A DNA stretch of 64,000 nucleotides from NCBI RefSeq assembly GCF_020966755.1, contig NZ_JAJKFT010000002.1, positions 682,001-746,000 of the forward strand, read 5' to 3'. Source of the DNA: Blastopirellula sediminis (lineage in GTDB: Bacteria; Planctomycetota; Planctomycetia; Pirellulales; Pirellulaceae). Shown piece by piece: positions 43,801 through 51,153 of the stretch (its first letter is position 1; every line of letters begins with the position of its first letter). A program made the translations under genes and the position numbers. A model generated the notes under the pieces. It was not told where the DNA came from, did no database searches, and saw only the letters and a program-made list of their open reading frames with translations.

Positions 43801-44659
43801 CGCGCGGGATCGCTTCCTCGGCAAGATCTACTTCGGCGAAGAGCAGAACCAGGTCGCCGGCGCAGGGCGTCGACCGGGCGGGTTCGAGCTGATTTACCTT
43901 CCCCCTCCGCCGGCTCCGAAAGAGGAAGCCGCGACGGCCGACAAGCCGAAAGAAAAAACGCTGGAAGAGAAGATGTTCGACTTACAGGTCGCTGAACTGA
44001 GCGTCCTGGCGAAAAAGAAAAACAAGGAGCAGTTCGACCAACTGGCTGACAAGCTGCTCAAAGAAAGTCCTGACAATTTCAAGGTGCTTCAGGCGCGTCT
44101 CCACATGCTCGACGGGGACGACCGGAAAGCGCATTTGCCGGCCGTCGTCAAAGCGGCCGACAAGCTGATCCGTCTGATTCCGCAGAACAAGTTAGCCCGC
44201 TACTTCGGCCGGAAACAGGATCCGAAAACCGAGGAAGAAAAAGAGCGGAATACGGAGATGACCAACCAGAAAGACGTCCTGACCGACGCGCTTTATCGCA
44301 AATGCCGCGCGATCGCTTATATGGACCTGCCTGACGAAACCGATCCCAACATCGAAAAGAGCCCCGCTGATCCAGAGAAACGGGGGGAGCTTTTTGAAAA
44401 GACCTACCAGCAACTCGCCAGCTGGGTCGACACGACCGAAGAGAAGTACGCGCTGGTGCATGATCGCCGGTTGCGGCGAAAGGATCGTCAGGGAGAAGCG
44501 CTGGAGCTGCTCAACAAGTTGATCAAGCAAGAGCCGACCAAGCTGATTCTGTACAAGAAGCGCGCCGACATTTACGGCGAACTTGGTTGGACCTTCCTGC
44601 AGAAGTACGAAAACCAATGGCGCCTGTTGCGACAGAACGGCGATTACGCGCCGTTCTAG
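40865..44659 (+). CDS. Secreted tripeptidyl-peptidase II-like subtilisin protease
   Basis: A 1264-residue S8 peptidase with a signal peptide (LLSIVIGSFLSVALLGEEA). The catalytic triad is intact: Asp60 in VAVFDTGVDPG, His283 in CGTHGTHVAGIIAAYHP, and Ser465 in NGTSMSSPNVCGG. The ~220-residue insertion between Asp and His, the overall length, and the long beta-rich and helical C-terminal part (SAGQVERRFINVPVGATWAD, then Lys/Glu-rich helices) match tripeptidyl-peptidase II, the giant exopeptidase best known from eukaryotes. Planctomycete homologues have been noted. It probably removes tripeptides outside the cytoplasm. No inhibitor or transporter gene is adjacent. Confidence 0.9.
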   Translation: MILRSLLSIVIGSFLSVALLGEEAKFPSYGLMPKSEIGAIRFLEKHAEADGRGVVVAVFDTGVDPGAVGLQKTPDGRPKIIDMVDASGSGDVDTSTVRKPNEEGILEGLTGRQLTIPKKWKCPSGEYHVGMKRGYDLFPGGLVSRLKTERKKEWDEAFRAQQAKLSDEIEAFNAAHAKPTDEQKEELAELKTRQKELEKAHGAWDDPGPIYDCVVFFDGKMWRAVLDTDEDGKLDDQKLMTNFRAERQYATFDDEGLLNYALNIYDDGNILSVVTDCGTHGTHVAGIIAAYHPEHPEQNGIAPGAQIVAVKIGDTRVGSNSLGTGETRGMLAAIDNKVDLINMSYGGAAPIPNVGPLTELQNEVVYKHGIIWVASAGNDGPALTSVTAPGGTTSSIIGVGAYVSPELAEVSYSLRDKLEEVPYTWSSRGPASDGDLGVDICAPGGAIAPVSQWALTPKQLMNGTSMSSPNVCGGLAVLVSALKQDKIPYSPTLVKRAIQNSARALKDGSPFAMGQGLLQVDAAYDWLAENSHQIDARLRYDVKVTSHHNDRGIYLREAVDLATTTQAKIEVEPRFPEDVPSADKSSFEMKVRLECDAEWVKSPEVFFLAYGGRDFEIEVDPTALPPGAHYTEIRGYDADNQAAGPLFRVPITVTQTVKLKLKNTWQEKLKSSAGQVERRFINVPVGATWADLKISAGEFAGSRLMVAHTKQLLPQEDSRDQEERTYLRFVEGEVKNVSFAVVEGRTLELCLAHYWNSLGDAEFDCQLTFHSLDPVNQTIVFDGVDYAKRVEVVGAFGLEHLGPKAELSTWRRVVEPKKAELKPLSAERDQLSEERRNYGLTLTYDFTMAEEGEVSPRPSVMSDDSAFEIWSGRLWMIYDKNKQQMGVGVSGRSAKLPKGDYTLRLFLRHFDRESLEKLEGMPIFLDQDLKSKASLPVRQSFDQVMSGSGRLSGQKIADGEMEAFYLGRPSDSALPKTIGARDRFLGKIYFGEEQNQVAGAGRRPGGFELIYLPPPPAPKEEAATADKPKEKTLEEKMFDLQVAELSVLAKKKNKEQFDQLADKLLKESPDNFKVLQARLHMLDGDDRKAHLPAVVKAADKLIRLIPQNKLARYFGRKQDPKTEEEKERNTEMTNQKDVLTDALYRKCRAIAYMDLPDETDPNIEKSPADPEKRGELFEKTYQQLASWVDTTEEKYALVHDRRLRRKDRQGEALELLNKLIKQEPTKLILYKKRADIYGELGWTFLQKYENQWRLLRQNGDYAPF

Positions 44660-44740
44660 TCAACGCCCCTTCCCGAAATCAAGTCGCTCGTTAGCATGGA
44701 TGAATCGAACGGCAACGAGTTGTAGAACGGGGCGAAGGTC

Positions 44741-45211
44741 TTGGACGATCTGTTTCAGGTAGGCGACACTCCTTATGGAAAGGGTTTGTTCGCCGCTCGC
44801 GCTTTTCCGAAGCGCCACTTAATCGCCATGGTCACCGGCGAAGTGATCGACGACGAACATTACTCCAGCAGCTACTGCATTGATCTGGGGGACACGTTCT
44901 CGCTCGAACCGGGCGAACCGTTCCGCTACTTGAACCACAGCTGCGAGCCGAACTGCTGCCTGGTCTATCTCGAAGAGGACGAGCCGCCGGCCGAAATCTG
45001 GCTCGAAACGATCCGCCCGATCGCCGCCGGCGATCAGCTGACGATTGACTACGCGTGGCCCGCCAATGCGGCAATTCCTTGCGGGTGCGGCGCTCGCCGT
45101 TGTCGCGGCTGGATTGTCGACCCGGCCGAGCTGAAACAACTGAAATCCGCGCAAGATCGTAAAACAAAAGGACTTACGAGCCAGGGCGATCCGTCGGCTT
45201 TGCCAATCTAG
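44741..45211 (+). CDS. SET-domain protein (putative lysine methyltransferase)
   Basis: A 156-residue protein that is essentially a bare SET domain. The start is TTG 44741. Motifs in order are GKGLFAARAFPKRHLIAMVTGE, the cofactor and pseudoknot motif RYLNHSCEPNCCLVYL, then ISIDYAWP-like LTIDYAWP, and a post-SET-like cysteine cluster CGCGARRCRGW that would bind zinc with the core cysteine. The enzyme would methylate a lysine on a protein. Bacterial SET proteins are few and poorly characterised. It lies 81 bp downstream of the protease gene and on the same strand. Confidence 0.88.
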   Translation: MDDLFQVGDTPYGKGLFAARAFPKRHLIAMVTGEVIDDEHYSSSYCIDLGDTFSLEPGEPFRYLNHSCEPNCCLVYLEEDEPPAEIWLETIRPIAAGDQLTIDYAWPANAAIPCGCGARRCRGWIVDPAELKQLKSAQDRKTKGLTSQGDPSALPI

Positions 45212-45247
45212 AGCGGCCCAGGTTTGGCGTAAAGCGTTCAATATTCT

Positions 45248-45363
45248 TGAGATAGGTCTAGGCGGAGTGACCTATAATCCGCTATATTGGTCGTTTCGCA
45301 CTAGCTTGCTGGCGAGACTAGAAGGGTTTCTGGTCTCTTGAAGCGTTGGTTTTCCAACCAACG
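45248..45363 (+). promoter_or_regulatory. rpsU promoter and double-hairpin leader
   Basis: TTGAGA (45248-45253) and TATAAT (45273-45278), 19 bp apart, form a probable promoter. Downstream lie two tight hairpins: 45314-45337 (10-bp stem GAGACTAGAA with TTCTGGTCTC, loop GGGT) and 45344-45363 (8-bp perfect stem CGTTGGTT with AACCAACG, loop TTCC). The rpsU ATG follows 36 bases later. Neither hairpin has a following T run, so a regulatory leader is more likely than a terminator. Confidence 0.6.
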
Positions 45364-45398
45364 ATAAATTCGTTCACGCTACGTTATTCAGGAAAGAC

Positions 45399-45596
45399 AT
45401 GGTCAAAGTTCTGGTTCGCGAGAAGGAGTCGATTCAAGAAGCTGTTCGTCGCTTCGGTAAACTTGTCATGCGCAGCGGTTTGAAGAAAGAAATGCGCCGT
45501 CGCAAGTTTTACGAAAAGCCGAGCGATCTGAAGCGTCGTGCTCGTCTCCGCGCTGAACGTCGTTCCGCCAAAGAACGCTCCCTCTACCTCGACTAG
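45399..45596 (+). CDS. rpsU: 30S ribosomal protein bS21
   Basis: A 65-residue, strongly basic protein. The sequence [20 protein letters not shown], then [19 protein letters not shown], and the Arg-rich [10 protein letters not shown] tail are diagnostic of bS21, which binds the 30S platform near the anti-Shine-Dalgarno. GAAAG stands 5-10 bases upstream of the ATG. It has its own promoter, a structured leader and a terminator, so it is monocistronic. Confidence 0.97.
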   Translation: MVKVLVREKESIQEAVRRFGKLVMRSGLKKEMRRRKFYEKPSDLKRRARLRAERRSAKERSLYLD

Positions 45597-45654
45597 TTTT
45601 CGCGCAGCGATCGCTGCGTTGGAGAACGTCTGGGAGAGACGAAACGTACAAAGA

Positions 45655-45685
45655 AAAAGCCCGCGTGAGTTTCACGTGGGCTTTT
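45655..45685 (+). terminator. Intrinsic terminator of rpsU
   Basis: AAAAGCCCGCGTGA (45655-45668) pairs with TCACGTGGGCTTTT (45672-45685), 14 bp with one G-U, loop GTT, ending in TTTT. Confidence 0.9.
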
Positions 45686-45705
45686 CTCGTGCGCTATGCG
45701 TCTCT

Positions 45706-45810
45706 GGTGCCATGCTCTTGCGGCGTCTTCGCCGGATGAGCATGTCTTTGACCTGGTAAACAATTCGAAGACATGCTCTTCTCGCGAAGACGCGAGAAGA
45801 GCATGGCACC
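45706..45810. repeat. ~105-bp double-palindromic dispersed element, copy 3
   Basis: Begins GGTGCCATGCTCTTGCGGCG and ends AGAAGAGCATGGCACC; inner hairpins as in the copies at 23762 and 33379. It stands between the rpsU terminator and the 3' end of the GDSL gene. Confidence 0.85.
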
Positions 45811-45826
45811 CGTGCCAAGAGACGCG

Positions 45827-46486
45827 TTACTTCGCGATCGCCGGCTGGACCGCTTTCGTCCAGATCTGATACCCGGCGTCGGTCATGTGCAGGCCGTCAT
45901 TCTTGAACAACTCTTTTCGCGGCTTTCCATCTTCGCCGAGCATCGGCTCGTCGATGTCGATGAAGGTGAGCAGGTCTCCCTTTTCGCACTCGGCGGCGAT
46001 CAGGCGATTCGTCTCGCGAACTTTGTCGACCAGGTTCCACCGCGACAAACTTGGTTTGACGGCGATGTAGATGATCTTCGTTTCGGGCAAGGTTTCATGA
46101 ACCTTGGCGACGAACTTCAGGAAGTCGTCCCGCACACGCTCCGGTTTGTAGCCATGACTGATGTCGTTGTCGCCGGCGTAGACGACCACGGCATACGGCT
46201 TCAGGGGAGTCACCAGTCGATCGGCGTAGTGAACCGAGTCTTCCAGGTGCGAACCTCCGAAGCCATGGTTAACGACCGGCTGGTCCGGGAAGTACTTCGG
46301 CAGATCCCACATCCGAATGCTGGAGCTGCCGATGAAAACGACCCCTTCTTTGGCTGGCGGCGTCTTGGCGTCGCGAGCTTCAATTTTGGAGATCTCCGCA
46401 TCCCAGCGAGCCGGGTCAAACTTTTCGGCCAGCGCCGGCGACGCGAAGGCCGCCAGCGCGATCAAGATCAGACAAATGCGTTTCAC
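45827..46486 (-). CDS. Secreted SGNH/GDSL-type hydrolase
   Basis: A 219-residue protein started at GTG 46486, which overlaps the stop of the upstream gene by one base (TAGTG) and gives a clean signal peptide (VKRICLILIALAAFASPALA). The SGNH blocks are visible: block I VVFIGSSSIRMWD with the nucleophilic Ser, block II with GFGGSHLEDS, block III VVVYAGDNDISHG, and block V DGLHMTDAGYQIW with Asp and His. Such enzymes are esterases acting on acetylated sugars or lipids. It forms an operon with the secreted Gfo/Idh-type protein. Confidence 0.9.
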   Translation of the reverse strand: MKRICLILIALAAFASPALAEKFDPARWDAEISKIEARDAKTPPAKEGVVFIGSSSIRMWDLPKYFPDQPVVNHGFGGSHLEDSVHYADRLVTPLKPYAVVVYAGDNDISHGYKPERVRDDFLKFVAKVHETLPETKIIYIAVKPSLSRWNLVDKVRETNRLIAAECEKGDLLTFIDIDEPMLGEDGKPRKELFKNDGLHMTDAGYQIWTKAVQPAIAK

Positions 46487-47757
46487 TAGGTCAACTCCCA
46501 CGGAGCGCGATACGGACGCGAGAGCATACCGGCCGCTTCGTCGTCGCCGCTGATCGTTTCGGACTTGGCGTCCCACGCGATCTTGCGGCCGAGACGGCAC
46601 GAGATGTTCCCTAGATGGCAAGCGGTCGCGGTGCGGTGACCGATTTCCGCATCGCAGATCGGCAGTTCACGCGACTTGATGCAGTCCAGGAAGTTCTTGT
46701 GGTGGTCCGAGCTGTCGTAGAGATGGACGTCGCTGTCGGTCAGCTTGATCTCGCCGATTTCGCCCGGCGTCGCTTTGAACTGGCCGCGATTGACGAAGAT
46801 CTGACCCTTTTCGCCGATGAAAGTCGTTCCCTGCGGGATGTCCTTCTCTTTCTGGCCCAGGATCATCGTCACGTCGTTCGGATAGACGTAGGTGATGCGG
46901 CACGTTTCGGTGACGTCGTGCCAATGTTCCGGGTGGAAGGTCGCTTTGCCGTCGACCGAGATCGGGCCGCTGTCGTCCATTCCCATCCCCCAGTGGGCGA
47001 TGTCGATATGGTGGGCGCCCCAGTTGGTCATCTGACCGCCCGAGTAATCCCAGAAGAAGCGGAAGTTGTAGTGGACGCGGTTCTTGTTGTAAGGCCGTAG
47101 CGGAGCCTGACCGAGCCAGAAGTCGTAGTCGAGTTCGGCCGGCGGATCGGAATCGGGAATCGGCTTGCCGGGGTGATTCGGTCCCGGAATGCCGACCAGC
47201 ACCGTCTGCAGCTTGCCGAGGTAACCGGAGCGAACCAATTCGCAAGCCTTACGGAAGTTGCTGGCCGAACGCTGCTGCGAACCGGTTTGCACAATCCGTT
47301 TGTTGGCGCGAGCCGCTTCGACGATCTTCCGCCCTTCAACCACAGTCAGGGTCAGCGGCTTTTCGCAGTAGACGTCTTTACCCGCCTGGCAAGCTTCGAT
47401 GGTCGGCAGAGCGTGCCAGTGATCGGGAGTCGAGATGACGACCGCATCGATATCTTTGCGATCGAGGATCTTACGGTAGTCGCCGTAGATTTCGCACTCG
47501 GTCCCCGCTTTATCTTTGACGGTCTTGGCGGCTTGTTCGGCATGTTTGCTGTCGACGTCGCAGATGGCGACCGCATTCTTGATGAACTTGCCGAGGTTGC
47601 CGCGACCTTGTCCCCCGAGGCCGATATGGCCGGTCACGATCCGTTCGTTAGCGCCGAACGCCGTCGAAGGAACAAAAGCAGGAGCGACAGCCAAGCCGGC
47701 CGCCGCAGCAGCCGAGGTCTTGAGAAACTGACGACGACTAGCGACAGAATGCGTCAT
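46486..47757 (-). CDS. Tat-exported Gfo/Idh/MocA family oxidoreductase
   Basis: A 423-residue protein with a Tat signal (SRRQFLKTSAAAAAGLAVAP). The Rossmann region is HIGLGGQGRGNLGKF, the family motif YCEKPLTLTVVEGRKIV, and the substrate domain has GGQMTNWGAHHIDIAHWGMG, where His residues are conserved. Secreted members of this kind are abundant in planctomycetes and often lack a known substrate. Being exported with the folded cofactor by Tat fits an NAD(P)-containing enzyme. It is the first gene of a two-gene operon with the GDSL hydrolase. Confidence 0.92.
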   Translation of the reverse strand: MTHSVASRRQFLKTSAAAAAGLAVAPAFVPSTAFGANERIVTGHIGLGGQGRGNLGKFIKNAVAICDVDSKHAEQAAKTVKDKAGTECEIYGDYRKILDRKDIDAVVISTPDHWHALPTIEACQAGKDVYCEKPLTLTVVEGRKIVEAARANKRIVQTGSQQRSASNFRKACELVRSGYLGKLQTVLVGIPGPNHPGKPIPDSDPPAELDYDFWLGQAPLRPYNKNRVHYNFRFFWDYSGGQMTNWGAHHIDIAHWGMGMDDSGPISVDGKATFHPEHWHDVTETCRITYVYPNDVTMILGQKEKDIPQGTTFIGEKGQIFVNRGQFKATPGEIGEIKLTDSDVHLYDSSDHHKNFLDCIKSRELPICDAEIGHRTATACHLGNISCRLGRKIAWDAKSETISGDDEAAGMLSRPYRAPWELT

Positions 47758-47917
47758 GAAAGAACTCTCTTACGCGGGTAGGAGTAGAAAGGCTCGAAAC
47801 CTTAAGAATAACCCAATCGGTCAAAATCGCAAAGTCTCGCGGTGATCCCGCAACCCTTTGCATAGCCAAAAAATGCTACATAAATCGGGAGTTAGAGTGG
47901 GCCACCGCCGCGATAAC

Positions 47918-49981
47918 CTACTCCACTTCCTCCCAGACCGAGTGGTACGCGTCGATTGATTCTACATATTCGAGCAGCCGGGCATAGAACGGGTTCCCCC
48001 CGATTGTGGAACTGTCGCCGATCACGATCAGTTTCCGCTTGGCCCGTGTCATCGCGACATTCATCCGGCGAACGTCCGCCAAAAAGCCAATTTCGCCGTT
48101 TTCGTTCGAGCGGACGAGCGAGCAGATCACCACTTCCTGCTCACGTCCCTGGAACCCGTCGACCGAATCGCATTCGACGCCGGCCGGCAGGCTCTCGCGC
48201 AGCAAGCGAACTTGCGCCGCGTAGGGAGTAATCACGGCGATCTGTTCCGGCCGCATCTCCAGCGCGAGAAGCTGATTCACTTTGCGGACCGCCAGTTCCG
48301 CTTCGCGCGGATTGGAGCGACTTGACGAGTCGTCATCCGCCTCTTGATAGTCGGCTCCGGCGGTGTCGATGAACTGCACCGGCTTGGCCCAGATCTCGTC
48401 GGCGGCGATCAAATCGCTCAAGCTATGCCCGGCGACCGCTTCGTCCGCTTCCAGGGCGCCGTCGTAAAACTCGAGCGAGCTGAACTCCATGATGTGGTTG
48501 TGCATCCGGTATTGCCGCTCGAGCCGCTGCGCCGCTTTCGGATAGCGAGCGATCAGTCGCTCCAGCAGACTGACGCCAAAGCCGGCCGCTTCGGCCTTTT
48601 GCGAAACGACCGTCGGCGGCAACTGGCAATGGTCGCCGGCGATCACCAGCCGTTTGCTACGCGACACCGGAATCCAACAGGCGGGCTCAGTCGTTTGACA
48701 TGCTTCGTCGATGACCGTCAGATCGAAAGTGCGAGCGCCGAGCAAGTCGTCATCGATGCCGGTCAGCGTGCAGCAGACGACCGGCGCTTCGTCGAGCAAA
48801 CGTTCTAGAGTCTGTTGTTGAATCCGCGCGGCGTCGTCAAGCAGCGCCCGGGCTTCTTCCCGCAATGACTTCTTTTCGCCCGGCGCCGGTTTCGCACGGG
48901 TGAAGCGATCGGCTTTGCGGAAGAGCGTCTTCGCCTCGCTGACCAGTTTTTCGGCCAGCTTGGCGTCGGGATGTTCGCGAACCAGCGATTCGAGCAGCGC
49001 GTCATGCAGCGACTCGCTCACCCGCGCCGGATGTCCTAAGCGAACCGCTTTGATACCGCAGGCCCAGAATCGCTCAACCAGGTTGTCGACCGCCAGGTTG
49101 CTCGGCGCACAGGCCAATACCTTTTCGCCGCGGGCAACGGCGGCCTGAACGATTTCGGCCAGCGTGATTGTCTTACCGGTGCCGGGAGGACCATGAATGA
49201 TGGCGAAATCGCGGGCCGAGAGAGCGAGTTGCACGGCCGCTTGTTGCGATGGATTGAGTCGCGCGGAGGCGAGACTTTCGTCCGGTTTGGCGAACGCGGG
49301 CGCCTGAAGTTCTAAGAGGACGTCACGCAGTTCGGCGGTTCGATTTCCGCTGGCCGACGTCGCTTTTAGCAGGGCCCGCTCTTGCCGACCGCGGGCGACG
49401 TCGTCGGTCGAGATGGCGACCGCCAGACGATCTTCTTCCCCTTCCCACAGGTCGCCGATCGCCAGTTCAACCGAAGTCGCCGTCAGTCGCGTCACCACGC
49501 CGCGGGCGCGATCTTCGCCGCTGTCGGAAAGCAATACGATTGGCGTGCCGACGCGCAGACCGTGCATCGGCAGTTCGGCCTGCGGATTCTTGCCGGTCAG
49601 CTTGCAGACGACGCGTCCACCTAAGGCCGACCATTGATCCTGCAGGCGAAGTCCCTTCAGCCGCAGGGCGGAGGGATCGTTGGCGATCCGCTCTTGCTGC
49701 TCTTGGGCTTCCCACTTCAGGCATTTCTCGAACTGGCGGAAGATCTGCGGCGTCTCGACATCGTCAGGTTCGACCCAAGCGGTCAGCTCCGGCGCGGTCT
49801 CGGCCAGTTTTCGCTGGGCTCGACCGCAAACGTCGGCCGGCAACTCGACCGCCGCCGTGCGGCGCTGCAATTGAATACGGCCGATATCGCGATTGTTAAC
49901 GCCGGCCTCTTCGATCAGCAGCTTGAAGACGCCGCCGCTGGTCGTGCCGTGAGGAAGCGATTCGAGATGGAGCTTGGCCAT
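47918..49981 (-). CDS. SF1B DNA/RNA helicase (IGHMBP2/SMUBP-2, Upf1-like)
   Basis: A 687-residue helicase. Residues ~1-75 (GGVFKLLIEEAGV, IGRIQLQRRTAAVELPADV) look like a DbpA-type RNA-binding domain. Residues ~110-200 form a beta-barrel like domain 1B of Upf1-like proteins. Motor motifs are Q-motif LNPSQQAAV, Walker A GPPGTGKT (264-271), motif Ia ACAPSNLAVDNL, Walker B VIDEACQ (DEAC at 425-428), motif III AGDHCQLPPTV, motif IV RLERQYRMH, motif V SVDGFQGREQEVVI and motif VI NVAMTRAKRKL. All are complete, so it should be an active 5'-to-3' enzyme. Its physiological target is unknown. It has no close operon partner. Confidence 0.92.
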   Translation of the reverse strand: MAKLHLESLPHGTTSGGVFKLLIEEAGVNNRDIGRIQLQRRTAAVELPADVCGRAQRKLAETAPELTAWVEPDDVETPQIFRQFEKCLKWEAQEQQERIANDPSALRLKGLRLQDQWSALGGRVVCKLTGKNPQAELPMHGLRVGTPIVLLSDSGEDRARGVVTRLTATSVELAIGDLWEGEEDRLAVAISTDDVARGRQERALLKATSASGNRTAELRDVLLELQAPAFAKPDESLASARLNPSQQAAVQLALSARDFAIIHGPPGTGKTITLAEIVQAAVARGEKVLACAPSNLAVDNLVERFWACGIKAVRLGHPARVSESLHDALLESLVREHPDAKLAEKLVSEAKTLFRKADRFTRAKPAPGEKKSLREEARALLDDAARIQQQTLERLLDEAPVVCCTLTGIDDDLLGARTFDLTVIDEACQTTEPACWIPVSRSKRLVIAGDHCQLPPTVVSQKAEAAGFGVSLLERLIARYPKAAQRLERQYRMHNHIMEFSSLEFYDGALEADEAVAGHSLSDLIAADEIWAKPVQFIDTAGADYQEADDDSSSRSNPREAELAVRKVNQLLALEMRPEQIAVITPYAAQVRLLRESLPAGVECDSVDGFQGREQEVVICSLVRSNENGEIGFLADVRRMNVAMTRAKRKLIVIGDSSTIGGNPFYARLLEYVESIDAYHSVWEEVE

Positions 49982-50023
49982 GGGATAATTTAATGAACGT
50001 AGTTAGCACGAAACTCTCTTCCA

Positions 50024-50185
50024 CTAGCCCGCAGCGCAAGCGAGGGAATGTGGTCGCAAGCAAATGACTAATGACTAATGACTAAGCCCTAATGTCTAAT
50101 GGAAGACGTTGCTCTCCGAATTAGACATTAGTGATTAGTCATTAGACATTTCCGAATCCATTCCCTCGCTTGCGCTGCGGGCAAG
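50024..50185. repeat. Palindromic element bounded by two inverted 27-bp ends
   Basis: Left end CTAGCCCGCAGCGCAAGCGA... (50024-50050) and right end ...GCTTGCGCTGCGGGCAAG (50159-50185) are inverted 27-bp copies. Inside, AATGACTAATGACTAATGAC and CTAATGTCTAAT face AATTAGACATTAG and ATTAGTCATTAGACATT, so much of the 162 bp is one large imperfect inverted repeat around an ~11-bp centre. No coding capacity. It sits between the helicase gene start and the 3' end of the alpha/beta hydrolase gene. Confidence 0.8.
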
Positions 50186-50189
50186 TGTT

Positions 50190-50987
50190 TTACCCAACCT
50201 GTTGGAGGAAGTCGACGATGTAGTTCCCCAACTGCGGCTTCAACAGTAGCGTAAAGTGGTCGGCGCCGGAGACATCTACGCGAGTGGCGTGGGATGAGTC
50301 GTCGCACAGCCGATCGGCGTCGAGTCGCGCCGCGGCGTCTTCTTCTCCGATCACCACTTGCAGCGGCGTTTGGATGGCGGCGACTTGTTCGGCGGTGACG
50401 CCCAGTTCCCAATAACCGCGCGCGACGGCGGCCAAGGCCAGCGGATCGTTCCCTTCCATCAAGTTGGCGTTCATCGCCGCCAACTGACGTTCGCTGGGAG
50501 GATTGCGGCTCGACCAGAGAACTTTCATCAGCGGGTGAAGCTGGCCATGGCTAGTGAGCGAATCTTGGAGGTCTTCCCACAACTCGACCGCGTCGCCCGG
50601 CCGACCAGCGCCGGCGGCCAAGAGCAGCGTCGAACGAACGCGCTCCGGAAAATGGATCGTCGTATTGAGGGCCATCCGGCCTCCCATCGAATAGCCGACC
50701 AGGTTGGCCGATTCGATCTTCAGGTGGTCGAGCAGGCGCACGACGTCGCCGTACATCTGCTTGCCGTAAACGTCGCCATGCGGTTTGTCGCTCTTGCCGT
50801 GCCCGCGGGCATCCATCGCGATGACGCGATAAAGTTCGCTCAGGTGGTCGAACAGCTTGTAGTTGATCCAGCCATGTTCGATATTCCGCGTGAAGCCATG
50901 CAACAGCACGACCGGTTCACCGTACCCTTGCTCGACGTACCGAATCTTCACGCCGTCGCTATCAAAGTACTCATCAACGGCAGCCAT
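50190..50987 (-). CDS. Alpha/beta hydrolase
   Basis: A 265-residue cytoplasmic hydrolase from ATG 50987 (MAAVDEYFDSDGVKIRYVEQ). The oxyanion-hole motif is VVLLHGFTRN, the strand-4 motif VIAMDARGHGKSDKP, the nucleophile elbow NLVGYSMGGRMAL with the catalytic Ser, and the C-terminal GADHFTLLL supplies His. The acid is probably the Asp of VIGEEDAAAR. The fold is complete, but the substrate is unknown (esterase, lactonase or haloalkane-type all remain possible). Its stop codon is 4 bp from the palindromic element at 50024-50185. Confidence 0.88.
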   Translation of the reverse strand: MAAVDEYFDSDGVKIRYVEQGYGEPVVLLHGFTRNIEHGWINYKLFDHLSELYRVIAMDARGHGKSDKPHGDVYGKQMYGDVVRLLDHLKIESANLVGYSMGGRMALNTTIHFPERVRSTLLLAAGAGRPGDAVELWEDLQDSLTSHGQLHPLMKVLWSSRNPPSERQLAAMNANLMEGNDPLALAAVARGYWELGVTAEQVAAIQTPLQVVIGEEDAAARLDADRLCDDSSHATRVDVSGADHFTLLLKPQLGNYIVDFLQQVG

Positions 50988-51033
50988 ACGACAACATCCT
51001 GACAATCAGCGGCGGAATTGAATGCGAAGAAAT

Positions 51034-51140
51034 GGAACACGGAGGCCACGGATATATCACGGAAGGACACGGTAGAGAAAATGAAATCTCTCTTTCTTAC
51101 CGTGGTTTTACCGTGCTCTTTCCGTGGCCTCCGCGTTCTA
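51034..51140. repeat. ~107-bp imperfect palindrome of CACGG/CCGTG units
   Basis: The left arm begins GGAACACGGAGGCCACGG and the right arm ends CCGTGGCCTCCGCGTTCT; the arms match over about 47 bp with some mismatches, and CACGG recurs four times in each arm, at intervals. It lies just upstream of the alpha/beta hydrolase gene and ends 13 bp past the MFS gene. Confidence 0.75.
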
Positions 51141-51153
51141 TTCTTACTCTTGT

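Noticed and set aside
50060-50090. Tandem AATGACT units as a CRISPR or microsatellite
   Set aside because: Only about three 7-bp units occur, without spacers, and they form one arm of the larger palindrome at 50024-50185.
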